From assembly GCF_030064895.1 (NCBI RefSeq), contig NZ_JASJEB010000008.1, forward strand, positions 25,937-89,936: DNA of 64,000 nt, written 5' to 3'. Positions 1-8,817 of the stretch are shown here, one piece after another. The notes under the pieces were generated by a model. That model searched no databases. It was not told where the DNA came from and was given only the letters and a program-made list of their open reading frames with translations. Both the position numbers and the translations under genes were made by a program. Within the stretch, counting starts at the first letter, position 1. The number at the start of each line of letters is the position of its first letter. Source of the stretch: Crocosphaera sp. GTDB lineage: Bacteria; Cyanobacteriota; Cyanobacteriia; Cyanobacteriales; Microcystaceae.

Positions 1-3000
1 CTCCTTTGTCACTATATAAAGACGTAACTGTACCACTGATGGGAGCAACAAGTTCGGTTCCGGTGGGGTATTGGTAGTCAATCCCATTATGCTTTCTCGT
101 TCCCCCGTCTCTCATGGCATCCATCATACCGCGCGGGCTTGGTAATTTTTCTTTCGCCGTTTTTCCCGGTACTGGGAAAACTCTGTCCCCATTTAAAACT
201 TGCTGTGAAGATGCACCCGTAGAACCACTCGCAGAAAAACTCCCAACACTAGCGTTAATCCGCTTGGCCAACTCATGGATTGACTCAACTAGAGCGTTGC
301 CTTGTTCTGTAACATTGACACCGACCTGATCCATTGAAACGCCCAATTGGTAAGCTTGTGATTCGATATCTTTAGCTCTAAATAAAATATCTTGCCAGGT
401 TCTGTGCTGTTGTCTCTCAAAGTCTTGTTGTTGTCTTCTGAATTGCTCTAACTGAACCAACCTTTGACGTTCTAAGTCCTCCTGTTGTTCTTGTAAGTTT
501 CTGACTTGTCTGGCAATATTTATGGTGTCATTTTCGATTTGTAAGCGAGTTTCATTGCGCCTATCCGTTTCCCCTTGAAGGCGCGAAATTGACTGCCTAA
601 TTGCGATTACCGCATCACCGAAACCCTGCAACGGGTTATCAAACCCCTCGGGGTTAAGATTAATAAAGCTTGTCCTTAAGCTAATATTTTCTATATCTCT
701 TCGAGTGGCTTTAATTTGGTTTTCTGCTGCTAAAGTTTGTTGTTCAATACTTCTGTATAAGTCATCCCATTGTTCTGCTAAACCTCTAAATGACCTGAAC
801 TGATTACGGTTAAAGTCTTCTACGGATCGCTCGAAGTCAACTAACTGTCTTTCTGCGTTTCTTTGAAAGTCTGCGATTTGATTAGCTAAATCTCTTATTT
901 TTTTTCTAACATCTTTTCTTAATTCTCTCCCGTCAAAGGTTAACTGAGATAACTGAGACCTTGTTCCCGATAAATCTTTTTCTGTTGATTTGATACTCTC
1001 TTTTAATTTCTTAATTTCTTCTTTTCTTTGATCATTGTTTTCAACCCCATGGATAGCAAGAATTTTGTCTAATGCGGCTTGCCTCTCTTTTAGGATACCC
1101 ACTAAATCTTGTTCTTGTTCTTGTAAGATCGTTTTTCTGCTTTCTTGGGATCTAATGTCTCGCTCCCCTTTTGTTTGGCTTGTCTGGTTTATTGCTGCCT
1201 GCTCATCCATACCTCTTAACGTCAAAGCGTGTTTTGTTTTGTCAAAAGCTTTCTCAGCATCCTTAAGTTTATTTATAGTCTTATCCCAGACCGTTTCAAG
1301 TGGTTTCACCGCGTCTGATAAACCAGAATTATTAAAATAATCAACTACTTGATCGATCAGGTTTTTTTGTGGCTCTAGAATTTCCAGTAAGGCGGCTTTT
1401 TCAGCTTCGCTTCTATCACTGTTTTTAATAGCTTCCTCTTTCCCTTTAATCCCTGCTTGAATAGAATTTATTTGATCAACAATATTTTTAAGTGGTTCAA
1501 CGGCTTGCTCCCTAGCTTCTAGTGCTTGCTTAATAGCAGCATCAATATCCTTTATTTCCGCTAAAGACGCGCTATCTGCTTTCTTAGCTAATTCTTTTCT
1601 AGTAGCTCCTAGTTCAAGTAGTTTTTGTTCTAGCTGTTCGACTTCTTGTAAGGCTTTCTGGTTATCTCCTGTCAAAAACTGTTCAATATTAAATGGAGCC
1701 AATTGTGAACCAACTAAGAATTTCTCTAGCTCAGATTGTGTATTTCGTATGTCTTGGGCGTTGCCGAGTAACTGTCTTCTGCCTAAACCAATGTAGCTAT
1801 CATTTTCTGAGAAAAAATCACCAACGCCTAGTAATTCGGACTGTTGTTTTGTTGAATTAAAGTCTTTACCCATTAAGCGCCTGGGTATCCTATCCACTGC
1901 TCTTAAGAACCCTCCAAAACCACTATCTTGTTGGTTCATCATATTTACTAAGTCGTCTGTCTTGAACGATTCCCCTCCTAAACCCAATATGTTTTTTGGA
2001 TTTAATTCTAAACCTTTACTTTTTGGTTTAAGTTGGACGCTTATTACTTCTGTTACTTGTTTATATTTTTCTGCTATTTGTTCCAATGACGTAGTTATCG
2101 ACAAGGCTGAGTTAGCCATGTTTGCATCGACCTTTCCCATTTCACCCATTAAAGCGTTAGAAAAATCACCTCTAGCTAAAGATAAAACGCCATAAGCTGT
2201 TGCTAAATTTGCGCCAAATCCTAAGACTTTTCCTCCTATTGTCTTAAAAGCATTCGCGCTTGAAGCGGCCAATGTCGATAAGCTTTGCTTGAAATTATTT
2301 GTCGTGAAAATAGCTCTAGTAGTTTGTTGGACATACAGTTTTAAGGATTTTGCCATTCCTCCCAAAGTGTTAAATATATAAAGCTTTCCTAACACAATTA
2401 GTTGTTCAAACATTACAGCAAGCGCAACCATTTCGACAACTCCCGATGGTATTATTTTCAAAGAAAAACTAGAGAAACTATCAGCAAGTTTTTCCATCAT
2501 CGTACGTTGATCATTCCAGTCAACGGCAAATAAACTTTGTCCTTTACTTTCTCTGTTCATGTTATCAAAGGCACTAAATATGTTTTCAAAGAAGCCTCCC
2601 ACGCCTTGTGCCATGTTTTCAAATATAGTGTTGTTAGCTCCTAAGAAATCGTCAGTAACATCTGCAATGACCCCAACAAGAAATGGAGTCATTGAGCCTA
2701 TTAGTTTCCCTGTTGTTGTTGCAAAAGTCGTTCCAAATTTATTAACAAAACTAGCGATTTGCGATGTTGAGAAAATAGCTTGTAGTCCAACAGCGACCTG
2801 TGCTGACATTCCGATCACGGCTGTACCGCCAAGTTTAACAAGAGTATCAAAGTGTTTTTCTGCTGATTCAATCATTCCGGCAAAAGCTTTATTTGAAAGG
2901 ACAAAAAAACCTCCAAAAGTTTTAGCTAATTTAACTTGTAACTTAAATGATGCGTTTTCTACTCTCGCTAGACTACTAACATAATCGTCAGCGTTTCTTT

Positions 3001-5338
3001 TGGCCGCTTCTCCAAAATCTTCTTTTAAGACCTTAGCTACTTTCGGTAATACCTCTTCTGCCAACAGCGCGCCTTGTGAAATAAGTTTGTTAAATTCTCC
3101 TCTTGAAACTCCTAGTGCTTTCTGAAAGACTGACATTGCTGGAGGAAATTTCTCCCCTAGTTGTTGTCTTAACTCTTCCATAGAAACCTTACCTTTTGCA
3201 AGAATCTGTGTATAGGCATTAAAAACCAGCCCTGTATCAAAAGTGTTTAATTGCAAGGCTTTAGCTGAGACAGAAATGGCTTCAAACAATTCTTTTACGC
3301 CTTCTCCTTCGAGTTCCGTTCCCTTCGCCGCTACAGATAGCTGAGCAAAATTATCCGCAGAAACTTGTAGAGATGTTCCCAGTTGATCCGAAATCTTAGT
3401 TACAAACTCCAAAGAACTACCTTTAGGTAAAGGCACTTGTTCCCCTACAGCATCAACAGTCTGTAGCCTAGCGGTGGTTGCTGTTGTGTTATTCAAAGCA
3501 TCTTGAATCGCTGTGGTTAAAGGGGTCAAGAAACTTGTGACTAAAAGCCCTGTTATGACGGTGGGAAGCATGGGGATTAAGTTTGAGGCCACAAAGCTAC
3601 CTCCCGTTAGCATCGGGTTAGCCATCATTGCCCCCGATCCAATAAAAGGCAAAATCTCCCCTTCGGCTTCTTGTCGTCCAAAACGTTTTCGGAACTGTTT
3701 TCTAAAGTTTCGAAATAGTTTATCTACAAATTGTGTTGATCCATACTCAGAAAGTTCTTGGGTCAAAGCTTCTATCCTTCTATCTGAAAAAGAAGTTCTT
3801 GCAACTCTTTTCGCGTATCTAGCAGGATACCTTGCCACGTTAGATTTATTTCCCAAAAAAGCCTCTCTTTCTGCGGTTAGTCTATCCAACTCTCTTCTGC
3901 GGTTTCTTCTGATCCTTTCTCTTCTTTCGGCAGATGTTTCTGTTCCTTTTTGCCGTTGGTTTTCCGGGGATCTTAAGCTTTCTTCAAGCCTTCTTCTTCT
4001 CTCTTTCAATCTAATCGCCTTTGGAGTCTCAAAAGTGGGATCACCGATAGATCCGTCTGTACGGCGAGAAGTACGATCTATTTCTTGTTGGATTATTCTA
4101 TCTAAGTCTTTTAGTTCTTTTTGAACTGCCTTCTTGTACTCCTTAAAGCCTTTTCTTTTTAATAACCCTTCCAAATATCCTTCATCAACAAACTCTCCTC
4201 TCTTTTTCATCTCTCTAGAAGGTGATTTAATACCCATTGAGTCGTCAAACCCTTTCTTGAAAGCATCTCCCATCTTCTTCCCTTCTTTTTTTGCTTTTTT
4301 GCCACCACTCAACCCCTGGCTAAGTCCATCTCGTATCTCTTTTTCCCGTTTTGTCGCATCTTTGGCAGTAAACTTTGAATTGCCCGTTATTTTATTCAAT
4401 CTGGTTCTTTCTCTTGTTAACGAAGATCGTAACTGAGGCAAGATTCCGCCCCGTTCAGCTTTTGGGATCGTCTCATACAACTTAATCAACTCGCTATACT
4501 CTTTTTTTAAGGCGCGAACTGTAGCAATATCTTTTTTATCTACAGGAGACTGTATTTTGCTGGATCTTTCTAAGAACTTAGCTCTGTCTCTTATAAACTC
4601 TTCTGGTGTTGGATTTTTTCTTTTTGTAAACTCTTCACTCAGCGCACCCAGTGACTTTCCTGTTTTCTTCCCAAAGTTCGCACCAAACTTTTTTAAACCT
4701 TGTTCTATGTAACTGGACGGCAAAAATGTACTAGAAAATCTTGCTGCTAATTGATTCCCCACACCCTCAAACAAGCCTTGGGTAATATTATTTAATGGCT
4801 TCATTGCTATTTCAAATAATTTCTTAGTTGCATTATTAGCAAGTTTCCCTGTTGCTTCTCCTAGTGCTGAAACTTCAACCCCCTTTCTTTCGGATTTGTC
4901 ATCTTGGCTGGTTTTTGATGTTGTGGTTGCTTTTACTTCTATGGTTTTTTCTGTACTAGTAATATTATCTAATTTCTCTTGCAAAGTATCTAGATCGCTG
5001 AAATCAACTTTAACAACAAAAGGACTTTGTAGAGAATTCCTTAAACCCGATTGCGCTCGATCAACTTCTTCAAACAAGTCCCTCAAATCTTCTAACCCTT
5101 GGGTGTTGGCCTTGGTTTTGATTTCTATTACTTGTTGAGCCTGTTTCCTTAGTGCGCTAAAAGCTTTGCTAACAGACTTAATCTCTTGTTCTAACTGTTC
5201 TATCTCCCCAGTATCTACTTTTGGGGAAATGACTGTGTTTTCAAAAGTCTTTAATTCTTTTTTAACTGCTTGTAGATCGGCTAAGTATTGAGTTTTGTCT
5301 AGCCTTAATCCAATCTCTACCGATCCTACACTTACCAT
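1..5338 (-). CDS. Phage tape measure protein with C-terminal M23 peptidase domain (partial, runs off left edge)
   Basis: The frame is open from ATG 5338 to the window edge, at least 1779 residues, so the 3' end is missing. Residues about 600-760 match the tape-measure N-terminal domain (TIGR02675 type): a 'MEELRQQLGEKFPPAMSVF' segment followed by 'LGVSRGEF' and 'ISQGALLAEEVLPK'. Long E/Q/R/K coiled-coil stretches follow (roughly residues 1250-1690). The last visible residues (about 1745-1779) read 'KHNGIDYQYPTGTELVAP', the first zinc-ligand motif (HxGxD) of M23/LytM endopeptidases; the second motif would lie outside the window. The protein should set tail length and cut peptidoglycan during DNA entry. 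Its start overlaps the preceding stop (TAATG), as expected after the tail chaperones. Identification is strong; peptidase activity is inferred. Confidence 0.9.
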   Translation of the reverse strand, partial: MVSVGSVEIGLRLDKTQYLADLQAVKKELKTFENTVISPKVDTGEIEQLEQEIKSVSKAFSALRKQAQQVIEIKTKANTQGLEDLRDLFEEVDRAQSGLRNSLQSPFVVKVDFSDLDTLQEKLDNITSTEKTIEVKATTTSKTSQDDKSERKGVEVSALGEATGKLANNATKKLFEIAMKPLNNITQGLFEGVGNQLAARFSSTFLPSSYIEQGLKKFGANFGKKTGKSLGALSEEFTKRKNPTPEEFIRDRAKFLERSSKIQSPVDKKDIATVRALKKEYSELIKLYETIPKAERGGILPQLRSSLTRERTRLNKITGNSKFTAKDATKREKEIRDGLSQGLSGGKKAKKEGKKMGDAFKKGFDDSMGIKSPSREMKKRGEFVDEGYLEGLLKRKGFKEYKKAVQKELKDLDRIIQQEIDRTSRRTDGSIGDPTFETPKAIRLKERRRRLEESLRSPENQRQKGTETSAERRERIRRNRRRELDRLTAEREAFLGNKSNVARYPARYAKRVARTSFSDRRIEALTQELSEYGSTQFVDKLFRNFRKQFRKRFGRQEAEGEILPFIGSGAMMANPMLTGGSFVASNLIPMLPTVITGLLVTSFLTPLTTAIQDALNNTTATTARLQTVDAVGEQVPLPKGSSLEFVTKISDQLGTSLQVSADNFAQLSVAAKGTELEGEGVKELFEAISVSAKALQLNTFDTGLVFNAYTQILAKGKVSMEELRQQLGEKFPPAMSVFQKALGVSRGEFNKLISQGALLAEEVLPKVAKVLKEDFGEAAKRNADDYVSSLARVENASFKLQVKLAKTFGGFFVLSNKAFAGMIESAEKHFDTLVKLGGTAVIGMSAQVAVGLQAIFSTSQIASFVNKFGTTFATTTGKLIGSMTPFLVGVIADVTDDFLGANNTIFENMAQGVGGFFENIFSAFDNMNRESKGQSLFAVDWNDQRTMMEKLADSFSSFSLKIIPSGVVEMVALAVMFEQLIVLGKLYIFNTLGGMAKSLKLYVQQTTRAIFTTNNFKQSLSTLAASSANAFKTIGGKVLGFGANLATAYGVLSLARGDFSNALMGEMGKVDANMANSALSITTSLEQIAEKYKQVTEVISVQLKPKSKGLELNPKNILGLGGESFKTDDLVNMMNQQDSGFGGFLRAVDRIPRRLMGKDFNSTKQQSELLGVGDFFSENDSYIGLGRRQLLGNAQDIRNTQSELEKFLVGSQLAPFNIEQFLTGDNQKALQEVEQLEQKLLELGATRKELAKKADSASLAEIKDIDAAIKQALEAREQAVEPLKNIVDQINSIQAGIKGKEEAIKNSDRSEAEKAALLEILEPQKNLIDQVVDYFNNSGLSDAVKPLETVWDKTINKLKDAEKAFDKTKHALTLRGMDEQAAINQTSQTKGERDIRSQESRKTILQEQEQDLVGILKERQAALDKILAIHGVENNDQRKEEIKKLKESIKSTEKDLSGTRSQLSQLTFDGRELRKDVRKKIRDLANQIADFQRNAERQLVDFERSVEDFNRNQFRSFRGLAEQWDDLYRSIEQQTLAAENQIKATRRDIENISLRTSFINLNPEGFDNPLQGFGDAVIAIRQSISRLQGETDRRNETRLQIENDTINIARQVRNLQEQQEDLERQRLVQLEQFRRQQQDFERQQHRTWQDILFRAKDIESQAYQLGVSMDQVGVNVTEQGNALVESIHELAKRINASVGSFSASGSTGASSQQVLNGDRVFPVPGKTAKEKLPSPRGMMDAMRDGGTRKHNGIDYQYPTGTELVAPISGTVTSLYSDKG

Positions 5339-5772
5339 TACTGTTTACCTAATTTACAAATAGTTTCATACAGCCCATCAACTTGGGCAATTTCATAAAG
5401 AATATTGGAAGGAATTAATCCCTCATCACGACATTTAACAAAGATTTGTGCCGTCTTTTGACTAATAGTTTTTTCATGTTTTGTTTCGGGTTCAAACGGA
5501 AGAAATTGCCTGAAATCACTTGGAAAAGATTTTTTGGGATCTCGAAGGTAGTTGTAGGCTAGGGATGCTACTTGTGCCACGGTAAAAGAGTTTTGATTAA
5601 TCTCCCTCTGCTTAGCTTTTTTAATCCCTAGCCACTTCTTAAGGACTAAGTGATAAGGCATTTCTCTAAACTCCCACTCACTTACCCCCCAAGCTATCCA
5701 ATCAAAATAGATTTCTTCCCAATCTATGCTTTGGCTAATTCCTTCTCCGTTTCCATTTCGTTTCCCTCCTCT
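5338..5772 (-). CDS. Tail assembly chaperone, downstream (gpT-like) segment made by -1 frameshift
   Basis: This frame is open from 5772 to the stop at 5338-5340 and overlaps the 3' end of the gpG-like gene. The region upstream of its first ATG (5661) already reads like protein ('DWEEIYFDWIAWGVSEWEF' just before 'MPYHLVLKKWLG'), so the internal ATG is probably not the true start. It lies one base back from the upstream frame and is reached through the heptamer at 5760-5766. A shift there gives a fusion of about 346 residues: 205 from the upstream gene, one Lys, then 140 from this frame. This gene layout directly before the tape measure is the conserved gpG/gpGT arrangement of long-tailed phages. 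An independent 107-aa product from 5661 remains possible. Confidence 0.8.
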   Translation of the reverse strand, partial: RGGKRNGNGEGISQSIDWEEIYFDWIAWGVSEWEFREMPYHLVLKKWLGIKKAKQREINQNSFTVAQVASLAYNYLRDPKKSFPSDFRQFLPFEPETKHEKTISQKTAQIFVKCRDEGLIPSNILYEIAQVDGLYETICKLGKQ

Positions 5773-6377
5773 TCATTCTCTTCTGTACGACTACCGAAAG
5801 CCTCGTCTCTAGCGAAATTAATTATTTCTGCAATGAGGTTAGAACTAAGGTTTAACACTTCTTCCTGTTTAAACCGAAAATTCTTAATAGTACCATCAAC
5901 GATTACACGATTATTTAAAAAGTGAACAACCAAGGCTCTTAAATAAGACTGCTGTTCTGCTAACAGTTTGTTCATTTTAGTTCTAAGACCATTTAACAAT
6001 TCTAGAGAAACATAATCTTGTGCGTTTTTAGTAATAATAACACCGTTAATATTTTCCTCTAAAACGTCAGAATCTATAAAGCCATTGATTTCTTTTTCTG
6101 ATAACTGAGAGCATTGAGATTTGATCGATTCCATTACTCTAAAATAGTCCCTAACACTATCTTGATAGCTATCAAAAACCGCTTTTTGACTAATAGACTC
6201 TCCGACGCTAACCCCTCCTCTTTTAACAAGCTCTAGGTAGTAGCCATCGTCCTCTTCTTCTTGAAGGATTTTTTCGAGTAATTCTAAACCTTGAGTACCA
6301 GCATTGAAAGCGATCCATTCAACTGGTACTTCAATCGTGTGGGATTCTAACTTAAATTGAGATAAATCAAGAAGCAT
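5724..6377 (-). CDS. Tail assembly chaperone, short form (gpG-like)
   Basis: This 217-aa acidic protein ends in an E/K-rich tail. No sequence domain is recognised with certainty; the call rests on position between the tail tube gene and the tape measure and on the overlapping -1 frame. In lambda-like phages the short protein and its frameshifted longer form bind the tape measure and recruit tube subunits during tail assembly. The start overlaps the previous gene (its stop is at 6367), implying translational coupling. The slippery site falls at codons 205-206, so the last 11 residues are replaced in the long form. Confidence 0.75.
   Translation of the reverse strand: MLLDLSQFKLESHTIEVPVEWIAFNAGTQGLELLEKILQEEEDDGYYLELVKRGGVSVGESISQKAVFDSYQDSVRDYFRVMESIKSQCSQLSEKEINGFIDSDVLEENINGVIITKNAQDYVSLELLNGLRTKMNKLLAEQQSYLRALVVHFLNNRVIVDGTIKNFRFKQEEVLNLSSNLIAEIINFARDEAFGSRTEENEEEGNEMETEKELAKA
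5760..5766 (-). other. Slippery heptamer G GGA AAC for programmed -1 frameshifting
   Basis: On the minus strand the bases read GGGAAAC with the phase G GGA AAC, an exact X XXY YYZ heptamer in the frame of the upstream chaperone gene. Slippage gives GGG AAA and continues in the frame that is open to 5338. Lambda uses the very similar G GGA AAG at the same place. I see no obvious strong stem-loop directly downstream. The site is read from sequence; frameshifting is inferred from family knowledge. Confidence 0.8.
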
Positions 6378-6615
6378 AATTAATTAATTCTAGTGCTGTA
6401 TTTACTTGGATAATTGGTTCAGACCGGTTTTTGCATTCATCGGGAATTTTGACGTAATAAAATTCCTGATCTGGCGTACTGACTTCTAAAAAATCGCTGG
6501 TTATTTTTTTTGCAAAGTACGCCAACCCCACCAGTAATCGGTCGCTCCTAAAAGAACAATTAACCAACATAAGTTTACTACCAGGGTTATGGCGATGCTG
6601 CAAAATTTCTATCAC
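6367..6615 (-). CDS. Small phage protein of unknown function, GTG start
   Basis: An 82-aa ORF starts with GTG at 6615, sharing one base with the TAG stop of the tail tube gene (TAGTG), so it is translationally coupled. It ends inside the start region of the chaperone gene. The protein is mixed in composition, with no membrane segment or motif that I recognise. Its position between tail tube and chaperone suggests a minor tail or assembly role, but this is only context. Confidence 0.65.
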   Translation of the reverse strand: MIEILQHRHNPGSKLMLVNCSFRSDRLLVGLAYFAKKITSDFLEVSTPDQEFYYVKIPDECKNRSEPIIQVNTALELINYAS

Positions 6616-7331
6616 TACGCAACTTGACTCTTAAGTGTGATGGGTTTACCGGAAATGTCAAAATTCATTGTCGCTTGTACAAATTCGGAAATCCCTGAGT
6701 TTAAACCATTCTGTCCAATCACAGCAGAACCATATGTTCCCCCACGGTTACCGTCAAACGTTACCATCACTGTAACCAGTTTTCCTTCTCCACTAACTGC
6801 TCGTATAGCAAGGAATCCGGGATCGTCATGAATCCAAACTCCACTCGCATCCAGTGCTGCAGATTCACTAACAGCTTGTTTCTTTGTAAAAAATTCCCCA
6901 AAGACTCTATCTTCTATAATCTCGACTTGATTATCAATATTCGCTGTGTTAGCGGACAAATAAGGGATCTGAGCATAAACCCGAATAATCTCATCCCCTG
7001 CTGCTGTTTCAGGAGTTGCTTCGATAGGAATCTGGGTAGCACCAGCAGCCGTAAACTCGGAAACCACAAAATAATTTTGGTAAGCAGTGGACAATCCTTG
7101 ACCAGCCCAGTCTGCTTTAAATCCCAAAAGAGTCCGTTCATGAAGATCCACGGGACTGCCCTGGGTCAGAGTTAGACTGGTGGCGTTAGCAGCAACCGCA
7201 CCTGTAACCAGAGTCATCTCCTGATAGGGAATCGCCTCGGACAGGGCGTATGGTGTACCGATAAAAACTCTATTATTTTGACCCGGGGTAAATGAATCAC
7301 CTCGGTTTATAACATCTTGTAAACTTGTCAT
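6615..7331 (-). CDS. Phage major tail (tube) protein
   Basis: A 238-aa protein rich in Ala, Thr, Gly and Val with a beta-rich pattern, for example 'TLVTGAVAANATSLTL'. It is followed directly by the chaperone pair and the tape measure, the usual position of the tail tube gene in siphoviruses. Near the C-terminus, 'FVQATMNFDISGKPITL' resembles the end strands of tube proteins. It would form the tube polymer. It has its own predicted promoter and operator about 40-65 bases upstream, which fits the need for a highly expressed subunit. A GAGGG purine stretch lies about 11 bases before the ATG. Identification rests on composition and gene order. Confidence 0.7.
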   Translation of the reverse strand: MTSLQDVINRGDSFTPGQNNRVFIGTPYALSEAIPYQEMTLVTGAVAANATSLTLTQGSPVDLHERTLLGFKADWAGQGLSTAYQNYFVVSEFTAAGATQIPIEATPETAAGDEIIRVYAQIPYLSANTANIDNQVEIIEDRVFGEFFTKKQAVSESAALDASGVWIHDDPGFLAIRAVSGEGKLVTVMVTFDGNRGGTYGSAVIGQNGLNSGISEFVQATMNFDISGKPITLKSQVA

Positions 7332-7362
7332 TTAATATAAACCCTCAAGTAAAATTGATTTG

Positions 7363-7398
7363 CCTATATTTTACCAGACACAGACAGATATGTATGTT
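7363..7398 (-). promoter_or_regulatory. Predicted promoter with operator for the tail tube gene
   Basis: The dyad ACAGATATGTATGT (7384-7397, plus strand) lies upstream of the tube gene. Reading the minus strand, it is followed by CTGG and a -10-like TAAAAT (7373-7368). The same order (operator, CTGG, -10) is seen before the gene starting at 28704. No good -35 is visible, so activator dependence is possible. Confidence 0.5.
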
Positions 7399-7885
7399 AA
7401 AGGATCAATCTTTCTAAACCCATTCTTTTCCCCACACACGCCTCTATAATTGTTCTCTCAAACGCTATCCCTTGTGGCAATTCTGCATAAGGACTGGTTA
7501 ATGGACTTTTTAATACGTCCAGATAAGTATTATTGGTTAACCTCAGTTTAGCTAATAGGGTTGTTAGCTCTGGGTTATGCTGTACCAACTCAATCCTAAA
7601 CCCAAACTTGATCGCATTTCCCCCTAACATGGGATCGGTTTTTATATCAATATTATCGTGGATAATGCACTCAATCCCACCAGGTACTTTCATACGCCAC
7701 TGATTGTTGATCAAATCCTTGCTGCGTCTGTAAATGGCTGGTATGGTGACATTTGTGTTTTTGGTAAATTCTAGAGTTCCCAATAAGTTCTCGCTTTCTT
7801 GGGAACCTTGTAGTATCTGTGTAACTTTTCCTTGCAAGGTACTTAACCATCTATCTATGTCTGCTTGTTGGATCGAGTAAGACAT
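7397..7885 (-). CDS. Phage structural protein, probable tail terminator or completion protein
   Basis: A 162-aa protein whose start overlaps the preceding stop (TAATG at 7885). It contains 'NQWRMKVPGGIECIIHDN' and 'FGFRIELVQHNP', a beta-rich pattern. I do not recognise a named domain. Its place between the connector genes and the tail tube gene is where tail terminator proteins usually sit. The function is inferred from position only. Confidence 0.6.
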   Translation of the reverse strand: MSYSIQQADIDRWLSTLQGKVTQILQGSQESENLLGTLEFTKNTNVTIPAIYRRSKDLINNQWRMKVPGGIECIIHDNIDIKTDPMLGGNAIKFGFRIELVQHNPELTTLLAKLRLTNNTYLDVLKSPLTSPYAELPQGIAFERTIIEACVGKRMGLERLIL

Positions 7886-8232
7886 TAATTGGACTGTTTA
7901 TCTTTAGAGGGAATACTTGGGACTGACAAGGTTAATAATTGTTGAGCAATATCACTTAACCCTATTTGAAGTTTAGCGAAAGTTTCTTCTGGATTGTTTC
8001 CTTTTGTCGCAAACATAGATTCTTCCGTTAATTTTAATTCAAAAGCTTTTTTATTTCCAAATACAATAAAACCTTGATACTCCTTAATAGAAACTTGTGA
8101 TCCGTCGAAAACTATAACGGCGCGATATTTACTAATTAACGGAATGTCATATATAAAAGTAGGCTCAAAGGCTGATACACCATAGCTTTTGAATTGAGCT
8201 AAAAATGAAAGATGTTCAACTGGAATTAGCAT
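7885..8232 (-). CDS. Hypothetical phage protein between head and tail genes
   Basis: A 115-aa protein with alternating hydrophobic strands ('YRAVIVFDGSQVSIKEYQGF') and an amphipathic helix near the C-terminus ('FAKLQIGLSDIAQQLLTL'). It has no motif I recognise. It overlaps the next gene by one base and is preceded by a strong hairpin at 8251-8272. A head-tail joining role would fit the location but is not shown by the sequence. Confidence 0.6.
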   Translation of the reverse strand: MLIPVEHLSFLAQFKSYGVSAFEPTFIYDIPLISKYRAVIVFDGSQVSIKEYQGFIVFGNKKAFELKLTEESMFATKGNNPEETFAKLQIGLSDIAQQLLTLSVPSIPSKDKQSN

Positions 8233-8250
8233 ATTTATTTCTTTTAGTAG

Positions 8251-8272
8251 TGGCCACCAATCTTGGTGGCCA
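8251..8272. other. Perfect 9-bp hairpin between two phage genes
   Basis: TGGCCACCA at 8251-8259 pairs perfectly with TGGTGGCCA at 8264-8272 around an ATCT loop. It lies in the 47-base gap between the minus-strand genes ending at 8280 and starting at 8232. No T-run follows on either strand, so it is not a classical terminator. It may serve as an mRNA processing or stability element, or bind a protein. Confidence 0.6.
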
Positions 8273-8279
8273 AGATATT

Positions 8280-8489
8280 CTAAACAGAAGGGGGGTTAAC
8301 GTTCTGTACTTGAGGATGTCCCATGCCAGCCAATTTGGCTTCTAAGTAATCACTAGGAAACTCGCGACCATCGTGAGTTAATTCAAAAGTAGCTTGACGA
8401 TAGAATTCTTGAGCTAACTGTTGACCAGCTAAAGTATTTTGAGTGTTTTGGTTGTAAACTACTGCGATGTTAGGATCTAGACCTTCCAT
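8280..8489 (-). CDS. Small hypothetical phage protein
   Basis: A 69-aa ORF three bases after the preceding stop, so part of one transcript. It is Gln- and Asn-rich ('VVYNQNTQNTLAGQQLAQEF') with an acidic middle and no known motif. Adjacent structural genes suggest a capsid-associated or joining protein, but nothing in the sequence identifies it. Confidence 0.6.
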   Translation of the reverse strand: MEGLDPNIAVVYNQNTQNTLAGQQLAQEFYRQATFELTHDGREFPSDYLEAKLAGMGHPQVQNVNPPSV

Positions 8490-8492
8490 TTT

Positions 8493-8753
8493 TTAATCCT
8501 TAAATAAAGTTTGCGCTTTAGCCCAAAGATCGAGTTTGTTCTTTATGGATGCTTGTACGATTTTTCTCCGAATCTTTATTACAGAATCAAAAATAGACTG
8601 TAGTTGCTCTATTGTTGTATCACCTTCTAACTGGGTTCTTAGAGACACAGTTAACTGTTTTAAATCACTAGAAGTAGCAAGAGAGGACTCATTATCTAGA
8701 GCTAAAAGTTCGGACAGAATCTGATCGCGCAGTGCATCTTTAGAATTACTCAT
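8493..8753 (-). CDS. Small helical phage protein, first gene after an internal promoter
   Basis: An 86-aa, mostly helical, charged protein ('DQILSELLALDNESSL', 'DSVIKIRRKIVQASIKNKL'). No family is recognised. It is the first gene downstream of an operator-linked promoter at 8780-8808 and is followed closely by three more genes ending at 7397, so it probably opens a connector or tail-joining operon. Confidence 0.6.
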   Translation of the reverse strand: MSNSKDALRDQILSELLALDNESSLATSSDLKQLTVSLRTQLEGDTTIEQLQSIFDSVIKIRRKIVQASIKNKLDLWAKAQTLFKD

Positions 8754-8779
8754 GAAATTGGGCTTTTGAAAGCAAGTCT

Positions 8780-8808
8780 ATCTTAGCACCATACATATCT
8801 GTGTGTAC
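8780..8808 (-). promoter_or_regulatory. Operator-linked promoter for the 8753-7397 gene group
   Basis: On the minus strand the dyad ACACAGATATGTATGG (8804-8789) is followed, three bases later, by the -10-like TAAGAT (8785-8780). The same TAAGAT stands at almost the same distance from an operator upstream of the primase gene (33.9 kb). A weak TTGTAC lies upstream with an overlong spacer. Confidence 0.5.
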
Positions 8809-8817
8809 AATGATAAG

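Noticed and set aside
5338..5661. Independent 107-aa gene starting at ATG 5661
   Set aside because: The coding pattern continues upstream of this ATG to 5772 and a slippery heptamer joins it to the upstream frame; a frameshift product is the better reading.
6637..7175. Plus-strand ORFs of 64-115 aa over the tail tube gene
   Set aside because: They are antisense to a well-supported structural gene and have no start signals or motifs.
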